Of a DNA stretch of 64,000 bases, positions 10,740 through 21,328 are shown piece by piece (position 1 is the stretch's first letter; every line of letters begins with the position of its first letter). The DNA comes from Triplophysa rosa (lineage: Eukaryota > Chordata > Actinopteri > Cypriniformes > Nemacheilidae). Where the stretch lies: positions 2,268,984 through 2,332,983 of the forward strand of contig NC_079898.1 of NCBI RefSeq assembly GCF_024868665.1, in the 5' to 3' direction. Position numbers and translations under genes: made by a program. The notes beneath the pieces were generated by a model. That model was not told the origin of the DNA and searched no databases. It saw nothing but the letters and a program-made list of their open reading frames with translations.

Positions 10740-11855
10740 AACCCGTCCGGTGCAGCCGGCATCCAGTCCGGTGCAGCCGGCATCCAGTCCGGTGCAGCCG
10801 GCATCCAGTCCGGTGCAGCAGGCTTCCAGTCCGGTGCAGCCGGCATCCAGTCCGGTGCAGCCGGCGTCCAGTCCGGTGGTCCAGCCGGCATCCAGTCCGG
10901 TGGTCCAGCCGGCGTCCAGCCCGGTGCAGCCGGCGTCCAGTCCGGTGCAGCCGGCGTCCAGTCCGGTGGTGCTGCCGGTGTCCAGTCTGGTGCAGCCGAT
11001 GCCCAGTCCGGTGTCCAGTGTCGTGTCTAGTGTCGAGTCCAGTCCGGTGCAGCCGGCGATCCAGCCGGCGTCCAGTCTTGTGTCCAGTCCTGTGTCCAGT
11101 CCTGTGTCCAGACCTGTGTCTAGTCTTGTGTCCAGTCCTGTGTCCAGTCCTGTGTCTAGTCTTGTGTCCAGTCCTGTGTCCAGTCCTGTGTCTAGTCTTG
11201 TGTCCAGTCTTTTGTCTAGTCTTGTGTCCAGGCCGATGTCCAGTCTTGTGTCCAGCCCTGCGTCCAGTCTTGTGTCCAGCCCTGCGTCCAGTCTTGTGTC
11301 CAGCCGGCGTCCAGTCCGGTGATCCAGCCGGCGTCCAGTCCGGTGATCCAGCCGGCGTCCAGTCCGGTGATCCAGCCGGCGTCCAGTCCGGTGATCCAGC
11401 CGGCGTCCAGTCCGGTGTCCAGCCGGCGTCCAGTCCGGTGATCCAGCGATGCGTCCAGTCCGGTGATCCAGCTGCGTCCAGTCCGTGATCAGCGCGTCAG
11501 TCGCTCCAGTCCGGCGTCCAGTCCGGCGCCAGTGATTCCAGCCGGGCCTTCCAGCCGGCCGTCCAGCGGCGTGCCTGATCCAGCCGGCCTTCCAGCCGGC
11601 TGTCAAGCCCTGTCCAGCCGGCCTTCCAGCCGGCGTCAAGCCCTGTCCAGCCGGCCTTCCAGCCGGCGTCAAGCCCTGTCCAGCCGGCCTTCCAGCCGGC
11701 GTCAAGCCCTGTCCAGCCGGCCTTCCAGCCGGCGTCAAGCCCTGTCCAGCCGGCCTTCCAGCCGGCGTCAAGCCCTGTCCAGCCGGCCTTCCAGCCGGCG
11801 TCAAGCCCTGTCCAGCCGGCCTTCCAGCCGGCGTCAAGCCCTGTCCAGCCGGTCC
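10740..11855 (+). repeat. Coding-compatible minisatellite, 21/12/24/33-base units
   Basis: Four blocks follow one another. About 10750-10990 has 21-base units (GTGCAGCCGGCATCCAGTCCG-like). About 11030-11290 has 12-base units (TGTGTCCAGTCC). About 11308-11460 has 24-base units containing GTGATCCAGCCGGCGTCC. About 11590-11850 has 33-base units containing CCTTCCAGCCGGCGTCAAG. All periods are multiples of three and share the core CCAGCCGGC. Stop-free units keep long frames open on both strands. The peptides read VQPASSP, VSSP, VIQPASSP and SSRRQALSSRP. The same array recurs in the elements at 18768 and 56735. Confidence 0.85.
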
Positions 11856-12181
11856 CTGGGAAGACTCCCAGGGCCAAAGACTGTTCCCCCAGGACTCCCC
11901 CTAAGTCCCCCAGGACTCCGCGCCCTCGAGCGCAGCCGGGGACGGGGACTTCTCCCCACCTCCCTTTTGGACTGCCCCCTATGGGTCCTTGTTTGGCACC
12001 ACCCCCCCTCCCATGTTTGTTGTTTTTGTTGGCTCACCCTAGTCCTGTTGTTGTTTTGTCTTGTCTGCCACTGATTTTGTTTTCCATGTTTTGTCTTGTC
12101 ATGTCACTGTCTCAGTCTGCCCTGTCTCGTCCGTCTACCCCTTGGTGAGCACCTGGAGGTGCTCATTAAAGGGGGGGCTTC

Positions 12182-12731
12182 TGTCATGGCTCTGCTTCCT
12201 TAGTCATGTTTTTCTTGGTCCTGTAGCAGAGCCATGGCAAAGCTTTTGGTTATGTGTGGAGAGAAACATATTATTGTCCTTTTGACAATAATATACGTTC
12301 TCTCCAGTGTCTTGTCATTGGCCCCATTCCTCTCGTTTCCTCGTTATCTTTCCCTGAGTGTTTAATTACCCACACCTGCCCCGTGTCGTTATCCTTTGTC
12401 TGTCTTCCCTATATAATACCCTCATGTGTCATTGTCCTGTGTCGGTCATTGCGTGTGTATGTACTACGTCGTGTATGTGAATCGTGCCAGTCGTTGTTCC
12501 TGTTTCTATAACCCAGTCCTGTCTTAGTAAGTGTTAGTTTAGTTTCTGTCAAAGTGTTGTCTAGTTTATTGTTTAGGTAGTCTTGGTCTTGTTGCTCGTT
12601 TTATTATTTTGTTATCTTTTCGTTCACCCCCTCGCGGGTGTTTTTGTTTCTTTGTATTTATAATAAAGTCTTGTTTGTTAACCCCTTCACCGCCTGCCTG
12701 CATTTGGGTTCTCTTCTGCCAATCCTTGACA
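12182..12731 (+). repeat. 3' LTR of copy 1
   Basis: This is the 550-base partner of the LTR at 9618. The purine tract lies immediately upstream. Confidence 0.85.
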
Positions 12732-12814
12732 GTTAAAGAAATATGTTGTTTCTACATCAATTTGAAGATTAAATGTGAAATTATTAAAATGTAAAAGTAT
12801 ATTTTAAAATATAA

Positions 12815-12964
12815 TTGTTGTGTGCGATTAATCGTGATTAATCACAGAAAAAATGTGTGATTAATCCGATTAATTTTTTTAATCGATTGACAGCACTAGT
12901 GGAAACATACTTGGCCAATAAAGCTCATTCTATTCTATTCTATTCTATTCTATTCTATTCTAAA
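12815..12964. repeat. Old repeat fragments and (TTCTA)n tail
   Basis: Bases 12819-12893 contain GCGATTAATCGTGATTAATCAC and its partial inverse. This is a common fish hAT-like palindromic motif. The sequence GGCCAATAAAGCTCATTC then runs into six TTCTA units (about 12926-12961). That is the kind of tail that ends some fish LINE insertions. Confidence 0.45.
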
Positions 12965-14205
12965 GACAAACATTTAGATATCAAAAATGGACAGGTTTGA
13001 ATTGCAACAAGTCATGATTCATTCAGATGGAACGCATACAAACAAAGCCTGAATTAAACTTGTATATCTAACTGTGACAGACTATTTAAAATGGCACGAG
13101 CGCCAACACACAACCTAGATAGTTAGATATATGTATAGAAAAGGACAGTTTAATCACATAAGTTCCTATTGTCAGGGACATTTCTCTGGTTAGCCTCAGA
13201 TGTTAAGTTAGAGATGAGACAGAGACTTCTCACCAATGCTTTGAAGCATAGGGGTCGTAAATATCCAACAGAGAGACAAAACGTTATCAAAACTCTAAAA
13301 CCAGACCCCTGGAGCCAGGTTTTTGCTATGGTCTTTTGATGATGATAGCAAAAGAAACCAGGACCAAAGGGAGTGGGGGTTGATGGCTCTTCTTTCAATG
13401 ACTCCGACCATTTGGCTTATGCTAAATTCTCTACACAGGAGAGCATTACAATAGTCCAGTCTGGACAGGACAAGCGCTTGTACCAGGATTGCGTAGCATG
13501 CTCTTACAGGAAAGGTCTAATTTTCTAAATGTTGTACAGGACGAATCTACATGAACGAGTTGTGCTAGCAACATAATCCATGAAGCTTTGCTGATCATCA
13601 ATTTTAAGGCTTCACTACATCAAGAATAGATGAGGGTTAAGAGATGATGTTGGGTTAGTGTGAAAGTTCTCCAGATTTCTGTGTCTCATTTCAAGAACCT
13701 GACACATCTACCCACTCACACACCATTTTCTGAATTTTTTAAAGAACAGCATAATAATGACTTTTCATCTTCTCTCAAACATTGAAATCTCAATCCAGCA
13801 ACTGGTTAATATTTTACTAAGCAAATCCTGTCTATAAATAATGAAAGAAAGCGAAATTTAGATTCTCTTGTACATGCATGCAGAACCCTGTCTCTTTTCA
13901 TATTTCTCGCTCTCTGGCCGTCCCACTTGTTTTGAATATTTCATGTTTCATGTGTTTTTTCTCTCTTTGACTTCCACTTCATTAAAATGGGTTTAAAGTT
14001 TCACTTTGTAAAGCACAAATTTTAAAACCTTCTTTTGCCACCTTCAGAAGGCAGAAAGCCGGACAAACAATGATCAGTCTGTATATTCCTAAACTGTCAA
14101 CATACGATCGCACACCGTGACAAGTATCCATGAAGAAGACTATATCAGGGGGACTGGATTTTTTCTTTAATTCATATAACTATACTGAGCGGAAACAAGT
14201 GTATC
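12965..14205. other. No gene seen; slit1 intron 4 or flank
   Basis: I searched this stretch for a further 72-base slit1 leucine-rich-repeat exon on the minus strand and did not find one. I see no mobile element with definable ends. Confidence 0.4.
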
Positions 14206-14700
14206 TACACTTTTAGTAGTTCCTAGGATAGCAAAATCCACCAAAGGAGGTAGAGCTTTTTCCAACCTAGCACCTAAACTGTAGAACAGCCTTCCTGACA
14301 CAGTTCGGAGCTCAGACACTCTCTCCTAATTTAAATTAGGGCTGGGGCGATATATCATGCAATTCTTCTGCTCAGTTTCCTCAATGAATTACGGTTAAAT
14401 GCCGTTACATCCGAAAATGCTCATCCCGAGGTAACTAGTGATATGCCAGCTCCAGTCCGGATCCTGCCTCCCACCACGATGTCAGATGACCCAACACATG
14501 CGGAAAGATGACACCTGCCCTTGCAAGAACTTCAGATGTTGCCAGCTCCGGACTATGAAATGATTCCTATTTTTTAATAAAACATTTTTTTGAATTTGTT
14601 CTGTGTTTTATGTGTGTTTTGTAGTATTGTGTCCTTGTGTAAAGCTGCTTTGCAATGGTGTGAACTGTGAAAAGCGCTATACAAATACACGTGAATTGAA
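14206..14700 (+). pseudogene. LINE 3' end remnant (L2-like)
   Basis: Bases 14215-14330 translate, with a stop and changes, to GGRAFSNLAPKL...NSLPDTVRSSDTL, the C-terminal block of fish L2-like ORF2. Bases 14630-14700 read AAAGCTGCTTTGCAATGG ... AAAAGCGCTATACAAATA, the matching 3' tail. The sequence between them is untranslated or deleted. It is a decayed insertion in slit1 intron 4. Confidence 0.5.
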
Positions 14701-15248
14701 CTTTTATGATGGATATTTGTTATTTTTGGAGTGGGTCAACTAGGTCTCTATTCACTTGCATTACAAAGCAAGGAACAGCCAGGATTTGGACTATTATTAC
14801 TCAAAATGTGTTTGCCAGAAGACAGGAAGACATGTACACCTAGGACGGCATGAGGGTGAGTAAATTATGGCAAACATGTCATTCAAGGGTGAACCTTTAA
14901 GGGTAAATTTGTGTGCATACAGTAACAAAACATCAACATTTTCCAAAATAATTAGCATTGTCACAGACTCAAAAGGCCATTAGATATTCATTGGCTGGTC
15001 ATGTTATAAAAGTGTGTTAGCTGCTTTGCTGCTGGTTTAAGACGGTCTACCAGCATGAACCATTTAGCATGTTCCAAACCAGCTAGCATGTTCCAAAAAT
15101 CAGCTACCAGCTCAAGCTGGGTTTTCCAGCAGTTTAGCCATGTGAATGTCAACAGACTCTATTACACTAGGTACATTTCCCATGACTGCATCCGCTCATA
15201 GTAATGATGTGAACATCAAGCAGGAGAGGACAGAAAACGGGGACTTAC

Positions 15249-15320
15249 AGTCTCGACAGAGCCGCATTCTTCTGAAACAGAAGTTCGGGAAACTGTTGAA
15301 GCTGGTTCCTGTTCAGACGT
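15249..15320 (-). CDS. slit1: slit1 exon 4 (leucine-rich repeat)
   Basis: A 72-base exon is flanked in minus orientation by acceptor TTTTCTCAAAG and donor GTAAGT. With the CT carried over from exon 3 it encodes RLNRNQLQQFPELLFQKN followed by AALSR and the first two bases of a Leu codon. This is one complete leucine-rich repeat of the first Slit LRR domain. The sequence fits Slit1 better than Slit2 or Slit3: Slit1 has xALSRL at the repeat end where Slit2 has KLYRL. The exon length and the phase (exons end after CT) match exons 2 and 3. The next exon was not found further left. Slit1 is a secreted axon-guidance ligand for Robo receptors. Confidence 0.9.
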
Positions 15321-15841
15321 CTTTGAGAAAACAAGAAAAAACACAAACACATTGTGTTCTGAAGCCAATGAACTGTGTTAGGACATTCTTGTTTATAATG
15401 AGTGGATTATTTTGAAATAATTGCAGAGTATGGGACAGGCAGCATAGATCTTTACTCCAGGAGGACTGAACCTGTAAAAACTATTATTTTCGACATTTAC
15501 TGTATACCTAAAAAGCATTTTTATCAGCAAATTCGTGAAACAACATAGAGCTAATGGAAATAATCAGATGGAGGAATAGTTCATTTCACTTTCATGTTGA
15601 TCCAAATGGCTTTCTTTTGAAAAACACAAATGATTCATATTTGAAGAATAAACTGGCAGTGGCAGCTCTTTTTAATAAACTAGGGGTTGTCAAAGGCGTC
15701 TTGAGCAAAACACACAAAAAATGTAGAATAAGGTACTGTTAGCTTTTCTCTGTCAAAAAAAGCTTTGGGTAAACTGGATCAACTTTTATATTGCAAAAAA
15801 ATGTTTCAGAAAAACTTGCGGCTCTTGCCCACAGCACTTAC

Positions 15842-15913
15842 AGCCTCTCCAGCTCTCTCATGTCATCGAATGCGCCACGCTCTACAATTACGATCTGGTT
15901 TTCCATCAGCTGC
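15842..15913 (-). CDS. slit1: slit1 exon 3 (leucine-rich repeat)
   Basis: A 72-base exon has acceptor TCTTGAACAG and donor GTAAGT on the minus strand. It encodes [18 protein letters not shown] followed by RELER and two bases of Leu. From memory of the family, the FDDM motif is characteristic of Slit1, whereas Slit2 has FQDL at this position. It forms one LRR of the Robo-binding N-terminal part of the protein. The introns on either side are 521 bases (15321-15841) and 809 bases (15914-16722), and neither holds a gene of its own. Confidence 0.93.
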
Positions 15914-16722
15914 CTGTTCAAGAATGAAAAGAAGCCATGAGAAACTGATGTTTAACTATATAACTTGTATTGTGTGGATACTGCAATGTATGGATACTGA
16001 TGATGCATTTTTACCAAGAATCCAGTTGGATCCGTTACCCTAAATATTTGCAAAGAAATGCATAAGAATCATTACGCCACGTCACGACTGGACAAGCGGA
16101 TACTCTCACTAACTGCATCCGTAAGCTTGGCTTTTTGTCAGGCTCACTGCCCAATCAAGCAATGCCTTTAGAGACAGTATTGGTGCACGAAGGCATCTCC
16201 TAAAAACGGATTCGGATAGGCTTCATAGGCAGTGTATTGGAATTCTATTTGATTTATAAACAGAGGGCGTGTTTACAATAACTAATCACATATTGAAAAA
16301 ATATAATACAAATTTCTCGCTGTGCCCCAACCATTTCATTTTTTCTAGTCTGACCAATCACCTTCCTCACGCACAAACACGCATTGTGGGGCAAAGAAGG
16401 ATACATCTGTGTTGTCTTCAAACATCGATCAGATGATGGTATCTCAGGAGACCGGAAGTAAAACAAACATTGGATTCGGACGTGCATTGAAGCCTTCCTG
16501 CCTTGGAATGCAAAGGCATTTTATCGTTCCGGGCGCAGCCAACAATATGTCCAATTAAAGTTCTCCAAGCAATTTAAAGAGAAATATCTGAGATTTTTTA
16601 TGTTTTTTATATGAAACATCCATCTCTAAATGAAAGAGTAACTAATAAGGATTAACATTTTGGGAAAGGCCTAAAACCATCCTTAGTTTATTAAAATACC
16701 ACTATTAAAAGATGAAACTTAC

Positions 16723-16794
16723 AGAACCCGGAGGTACTTGAGTCCAGAAAAGTCATTTCTGTTGATGCGTGTGAGGTTGTTTCCATTCAGTTCC
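16723..16794 (-). CDS. slit1: slit1 exon 2 (leucine-rich repeat)
   Basis: A 72-base exon follows a pyrimidine tract and acceptor (TTTTTTTTTCCAG in minus orientation) and ends at donor GTAAGT. It encodes ELNGNNLTRINRNDFSGL then KYLRV and two bases of Leu. This joins in phase to the TER-(CT) end of exon 1 at 45202. It is the first full leucine-rich repeat after the LRR N-terminal cap. The intron between exon 1 and exon 2 is about 28.4 kb (16795-45201). Confidence 0.95.
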
Positions 16795-17819
16795 CTGGAA
16801 AAAAAAATCAAATTATGAGTAATGTAAATGTATCGCCTTGTCTCTGTCCAGCTAAGTATAAAACATTCATGGCATATTTGCCATTAAATAAAACTAAAGG
16901 GCTGTGAAAACTGATTATAAAACCTATTCTAAACTGCATGTACACCTCCTTACTCATGGGATTATCAATAAAAATGACACATTTGGCATTTGATCTAAAT
17001 CATTTGGCAACAGTGCAGCTCATGAAATCAAACATGGGTCAGTTAATCTTCACTTCAAACACCTGAAAGACATGATAGCTGGTGGCTGCTTTACCTTGCA
17101 AAAACCCCTGTTCAAACCCCTCCTAACCCCCCATCCCCCGTACAACTTGTATTGAACTACATGCTCATAAGTATTGAACTTGTATGAGTTTTGTACTGCA
17201 TTGAAATGAGTCTGATACCAATTCTGCAAATCCAACATAAACATATTTCATTTGGAACATCTCCCTCTCTCATATTCTCTCACACTTGTTATCTTTCACC
17301 GGATACACATAAGACAACAGAACGCATTAGAACCCTTTATATTTTTTATTTATTTTGTCCATACTGGATGCGGCACGGCATCACAATCCCTTTAGAACAA
17401 GCCATGTGACATGTCGCGTCACGCCAGTCGCGTCCGGTGTAGACACGGTGTCAAGAAAATAACTCTGTTTAACTTCATGTGAAGATTTCATGTGTGGTCA
17501 TAATTTTCTGAAGCTCTCACTGCCACCAGTGAGTATTTCACGTATTTCACATCTGTCTTTTTTTGAGCTGGATCAGGTGTGCTTAACTACGTTTGGAGCT
17601 ATACTCCGCAGGACATTGCCCCTCTAGGAACTGAGTTAGGTGGTGCGTTCCAAACAGAATATATCGTAAGGGCAGTTCAGAGTGAAAAGGGTCATGGTTG
17701 CCATAGGCTTTCTGAGGGTAAGCTGCTGGACACTTTGTTCCCCAATTTTGCCTAATGTTGGTTCCTCCTTACGGGCATGGGATGATAATGCAAAAGGGCA
17801 CTTCAAGAAACCAAAATCG

Positions 17820-18085
17820 TTTGGTCCCCCATCCCCATCTAACCATCCAATGGTTAGAGAGTCGGACTCGTGACCAGAAGGTTGCCGGTTCGATTCCCAG
17901 GGCCGGCGGGTAACGACTGAGGTGCAAGCTTGAGCAAGGCATCTTATCCCTACTTGCTCCCCGGGCGCTGCAGCGATAGCTGCCCACTGCTCCGGGTGTA
18001 TGTGTGTTCACTACTCTCTGGATGGGTTAAATGCAGAGGTCACATTTCGGGTAACCTGACTAATAGGTCACTTTCACTTCATCCA
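17820..18085 (+). repeat. tRNA-derived SINE (V-SINE-like)
   Basis: The 5' part looks like a tRNA gene. It has an A box (TGGTTAGAGAG) near 17852 and a B box (GGTTCGATTCC) near 17886. The downstream body has the words CCGGCGGGTAACGACTGAGG, GAGCAAGGCATC, CTCCCCGGGCGCTGCAGC, GCCCACTGCTCCGGGTG and GGGTTAAATGCAGAGG. This is the conserved order of fish V-SINEs such as HE1 and DANA. It is an internal pol III promoter element mobilised by a LINE. It lies in slit1 intron 1, opposite in orientation to slit1. Confidence 0.75.
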
Positions 18086-18629
18086 TCAAAGCATTCTTTC
18101 TGGAGCGTAAACCATGGATTAAAGTGATAAAATGTCTTCTGACTGAATTTCTTATAAGGCCAAGTCATATTCCTTTAACCGACACTTTATTTAAATAGTC
18201 AAGACCAATAGTGTTTTAAGGGGAGATGTTTTAATTCGCTTTCATATTGCCAGTTCACGTATTTTAAAAGCTATTTTTAATCTATGAAAACATTATACTT
18301 ACCTTGACAAATAATCAACCATCTACATAACTTCAGTGCATGTTTTTCGGGGCTTGACATTAAGCGTTTTCATGTGGTTGTCCTTCGGACAAGTACATTT
18401 GTCATTCACTTGTCCGGGTACAAAAATTACTTGTCCGAACATAAAAAAATATAACTTCATATGAAGTGTCGGTATAATTGTTTTGGATTCTGAGTGCTCA
18501 AGTTTGCTTATAAAACGGTCAGTTCTGGTCCTTGATTCTGATTGGCTGAGCCGAGTTCTAGGCTGACCGCACCACATAGCCTAAATATCATTTTATTTAC
18601 TTTATTTTATGAAACCTTGCTAAGCATAT
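18086..18629. other. No gene seen (slit1 intron 1)
   Basis: I see no exon-like or element-like structure with definable ends. Confidence 0.4.
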
Positions 18630-18767
18630 GGAATAACCGTTTTATAAAAGCAATAAGCTCCGCGAAGCAGTGGGTTACAGTGCATTTTATAACAGCTACG
18701 GGGTTTTAGGCACTCCACTTCTCGTCGTGCCACAACGCCCTTAGCTGTTATAAAATGCACTGTAACC

Positions 18768-19322
18768 TGTCACGGATGGCAGAAGAACCCAATTGCAGGC
18801 AGGCAGTGAAGGGGTTAACAAGACTTTAATATTACAAAAAAACACGCAAAACAAAAACCCACAGTGGGGAACAAAACACGATAATGAATGGAAGAACAGA
18901 ACAGGCACATAAACTGACTAAACTAAAATACAAGGACTAAACACCACACTGAACAAAACTACAAAGAACTGACAATAACTAAACTCACACAACAACCAGG
19001 AACATACAGCACTAGGCACGGTGGTAGTACACAGACAAGAACCATATACATACAATGACCGAACACAGGACAAAGAAACAAGAGGGTATATATAGGTAAG
19101 ACAAACAAGGGATAATGACACGGGGCAGGTGTGGGTAATTAAACACTCAGGGGAAGATGACAAGGAAACGAGAGGAATGGGGCCAATGACAAGACACTGG
19201 AGAGAACGTATATTATTGTCAAACGGACAACAATATGTTTCTCTCCACACATAACCTAAGGACTCTGCCCCGATCCCACCACACGACTAGAATTTCATAA
19301 ACAAGACGGTGGGACCGTGACA
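18768..19322 (-). repeat. 3' LTR of copy 2
   Basis: This is the 555-base LTR at the low-coordinate end, so it is 3' in element orientation. Its inner neighbour is the N run, so the purine tract is hidden. Confidence 0.8.
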
Positions 19323-19323
19323 G

Positions 19324-20135
19324 NNNNNNNNNNNNNNNNNNNNNNNNNNNNNNNNNNNNNNNNNNNNNNNNNNNNNNNNNNNNNNNNNNNNNNNNNNNNN
19401 NNNNNNNNNNNNNNNNNNNNNNNNNNNNNNNNNNNNNNNNNNNNNNNNNNNNNNNNNNNNNNNNNNNNNNNNNNNNNNNNNNNNNNNNNNNNNNNNNNNN
19501 NNNNNNNNNNNNNNNNNNNNNNNNNNNNNNNNNNNNNNNNNNNNNNNNNNNNNNNNNNNNNNNNNNNNNNNNNNNNNNNNNNNNNNNNNNNNNNNNNNNN
19601 NNNNNNNNNNNNNNNNNNNNNNNNNNNNNNNNNNNNNNNNNNNNNNNNNNNNNNNNNNNNNNNNNNNNNNNNNNNNNNNNNNNNNNNNNNNNNNNNNNNN
19701 NNNNNNNNNNNNNNNNNNNNNNNNNNNNNNNNNNNNNNNNNNNNNNNNNNNNNNNNNNNNNNNNNNNNNNNNNNNNNNNNNNNNNNNNNNNNNNNNNNNN
19801 NNNNNNNNNNNNNNNNNNNNNNNNNNNNNNNNNNNNNNNNNNNNNNNNNNNNNNNNNNNNNNNNNNNNNNNNNNNNNNNNNNNNNNNNNNNNNNNNNNNN
19901 NNNNNNNNNNNNNNNNNNNNNNNNNNNNNNNNNNNNNNNNNNNNNNNNNNNNNNNNNNNNNNNNNNNNNNNNNNNNNNNNNNNNNNNNNNNNNNNNNNNN
20001 NNNNNNNNNNNNNNNNNNNNNNNNNNNNNNNNNNNNNNNNNNNNNNNNNNNNNNNNNNNNNNNNNNNNNNNNNNNNNNNNNNNNNNNNNNNNNNNNNNNN
20101 NNNNNNNNNNNNNNNNNNNNNNNNNNNNNNNNNNN
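19324..20135. other. Assembly gap (812 N)
   Basis: The run of N falls inside the minisatellite side of copy 2. A collapsed or unassembled tandem array is the likely cause, so the gap size may be only an estimate. Confidence 0.98.
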
Positions 20136-20760
20136 CTGGAAGGCCGGCTGGACATGGCTTGACGCCGGCTGGAAGGCCGGCTGGACATGGCTTAATGCCG
20201 GCTGGATCGCCGGACTGGACGCCGGCTGGATCGCCGGACTGGACGCCGGCTGGATCGCCGGACTGGATACCGGCTGCACCGGACTGGACACAAGACTGGA
20301 CACAGGCCTGGACACATGACTAGACAAAAGACTGGACACAAGACTGGTCACAAGACTGGACACAGGACTGGACACCGGACTGGACACTGGCTGCACCGGA
20401 CTGGACGCTGGCTGGACCACCGGACTGGACGCCGGCCACACCGGACTGGACGCCGGCCACACCGGACTGGACGCCGGCTGGACCACCAGACTGGACGCCG
20501 GCTGGACCACCGGACTGGACGCCGGCTGCACCGGACTGGACGCTGGCTGCACCGGACTTGACGCCGGCTGCACCGGACTGGACGCCAGCTGGACCACCGG
20601 ACTGGATGCCAGCTGCACCGGACTGGACGCCAGCTGCACCGGACTGGACACCGGCCGGATCTCCGATTGCACCGGACTGGACACCGGCCGGATCTCCGAT
20701 TGCACCGGACTGGATGCCGGCTGCACCGGAGCTGGTGGCCGGCTGCACTGGACAGCACGT
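20136..20760 (-). repeat. Minisatellite of copy 2
   Basis: In minus orientation the units read VQPASSP-type codons (GTGCAGCCGGCGTCCAGTCC-like), with 24-base (ATCCAGCCGGCGTCCAGTCC-like) and 33-base units toward the gap. Variant units carry GGAGATCCGGCCGGTGTCC. It corresponds to 10740-11855 of copy 1. Confidence 0.8.
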
Positions 20761-20799
20761 TCCCCCAGTAACGCTCCTTCCTCCTTTTCCGCACCACCG

Positions 20800-21326
20800 G
20801 GTCTGCAGCCATCCTTGGCTGACCCGTGGGGACCGGAGGTAATTCAGCGTTGGGGGAACCCCCAGACGTCATCCCCGAGTCCTTGCTTCCCCACTCGCCA
20901 CCGTCGCCACCAGGCGAACCGGGAACCGTGGAGCTCAGCCAGAGGGTACTGAGTCCCCCCGGGCAGCGGCAGCCAGGACGAAACCCCCCGGGACGCTCGA
21001 CCGTGGAGCGGAAGTTCCAAATGGAACTCCACTCCCGGGATCATCCCGGTTGGCCACGTACCTGACCATATCCGCAAACCCGAGAGGAGCCAGCAGCCTC
21101 TTCTCCGACGGTGTGAGGCGCCGGGTGAGGCAGCAGTTGAAGATTGTCTTCAACTCCGCATCACTGAACCCGGTCGCCTCTGCCACCGCCGAGAATGCTC
21201 TGGCGAACTCCTGGTCCCCATAATTCCCCTGGCGGAACCCCAGTAGCAAGTGAGCCAGGCCGGATCGGGGAGACGACGCCTTGCCGTCCTGGGAGCCGCC
21301 TGCTGGGTTCGAATGGTTTCGGTCAT
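20800..21326 (-). pseudogene. Gag-like frame of copy 2, frameshifted
   Basis: The minus strand carries LLLGFRQGNYGDQEFARAFS, then TGFSDAELKTIF, RRLTPSEKRLLAPLGFADMV and RYVANRD. This is the same gag pattern as the ORF at 10210 (LRQG...F...EL...L..L.F). The only ATG upstream lies at the primer-like site (21326-21324) in a different frame, so the protein is broken by at least one frameshift. The frame ends Ser/Pro-rich and leads into the minisatellite. Confidence 0.55.
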
Positions 21327-21327
21327 T
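21318..21327 (-). other. Self-primer binding site of copy 2
   Basis: In element orientation the bases after the LTR end (TGACA plus G) are AATGACCGAA. This is the exact reverse complement of TTCGGTCATT at 21627-21618 in the same LTR. That 10-mer begins 31 bases after the start of the TATA box. The arrangement matches Tf1/sushi self-priming and not tRNA priming. Confidence 0.65.
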
Positions 21328-21328
21328 C

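Larger units (their letters stand above)
9618..12731 (+). mobile_element. Non-autonomous LTR retrotransposon with gag-like ORF and minisatellite (copy 1)
   Basis: LTRs at 9618-10170 and 12182-12731 begin TGTCATGGCTCTG and end TGACA. They are almost identical apart from a 2-base indel and changes in the last 50 bases. The 2 kb interior holds a gag-like ORF, about 1.1 kb of GC-rich minisatellite and a purine tract (AAAGGGGGGG, 12168-12177) just before the 3' LTR. There is no protease, RT, RNase H or integrase. The flanks read TTTAA on the left and GTTAA on the right, an imperfect 5-base duplication. Related elements lie at 18768-21886 and 56735-58487, with solo LTRs at 25767, 33045 and 33766. 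A Ty3/gypsy origin (sushi/Tf1 type) is inferred from the gag pattern and the primer site. Confidence 0.85.

Noticed and set aside
10674..11837. A 387-codon minus-strand frame and other long frames through the GC-rich minisatellite
   Set aside because: They are a product of stop-free repeat units whose period is a multiple of three. The gag-like ORF and purine tract fix the element as plus strand.
9611..12740. TTAA flanks suggesting a piggyBac-type insertion at 9618-12731
   Set aside because: The element has LTRs, a purine tract and gag. TTAA is part of an imperfect 5-base duplication (TTTAA/GTTAA).
1..15248. Search for slit1 exon 5 (LRR with PRKAFRG-type motif)
   Set aside because: No 72-base stretch with the expected motif and GTAAGT/AG borders was found by reading. 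A profile search could still find a diverged one.
17840..17910. Possible tRNA gene (A and B box)
   Set aside because: The tRNA-like part continues into a SINE body and tail. It cannot fold as a full cloverleaf with a normal 3' end, so it is a SINE head.
19317..20726. Long frames spanning the N run
   Set aside because: They are open only because N has no stop codons.
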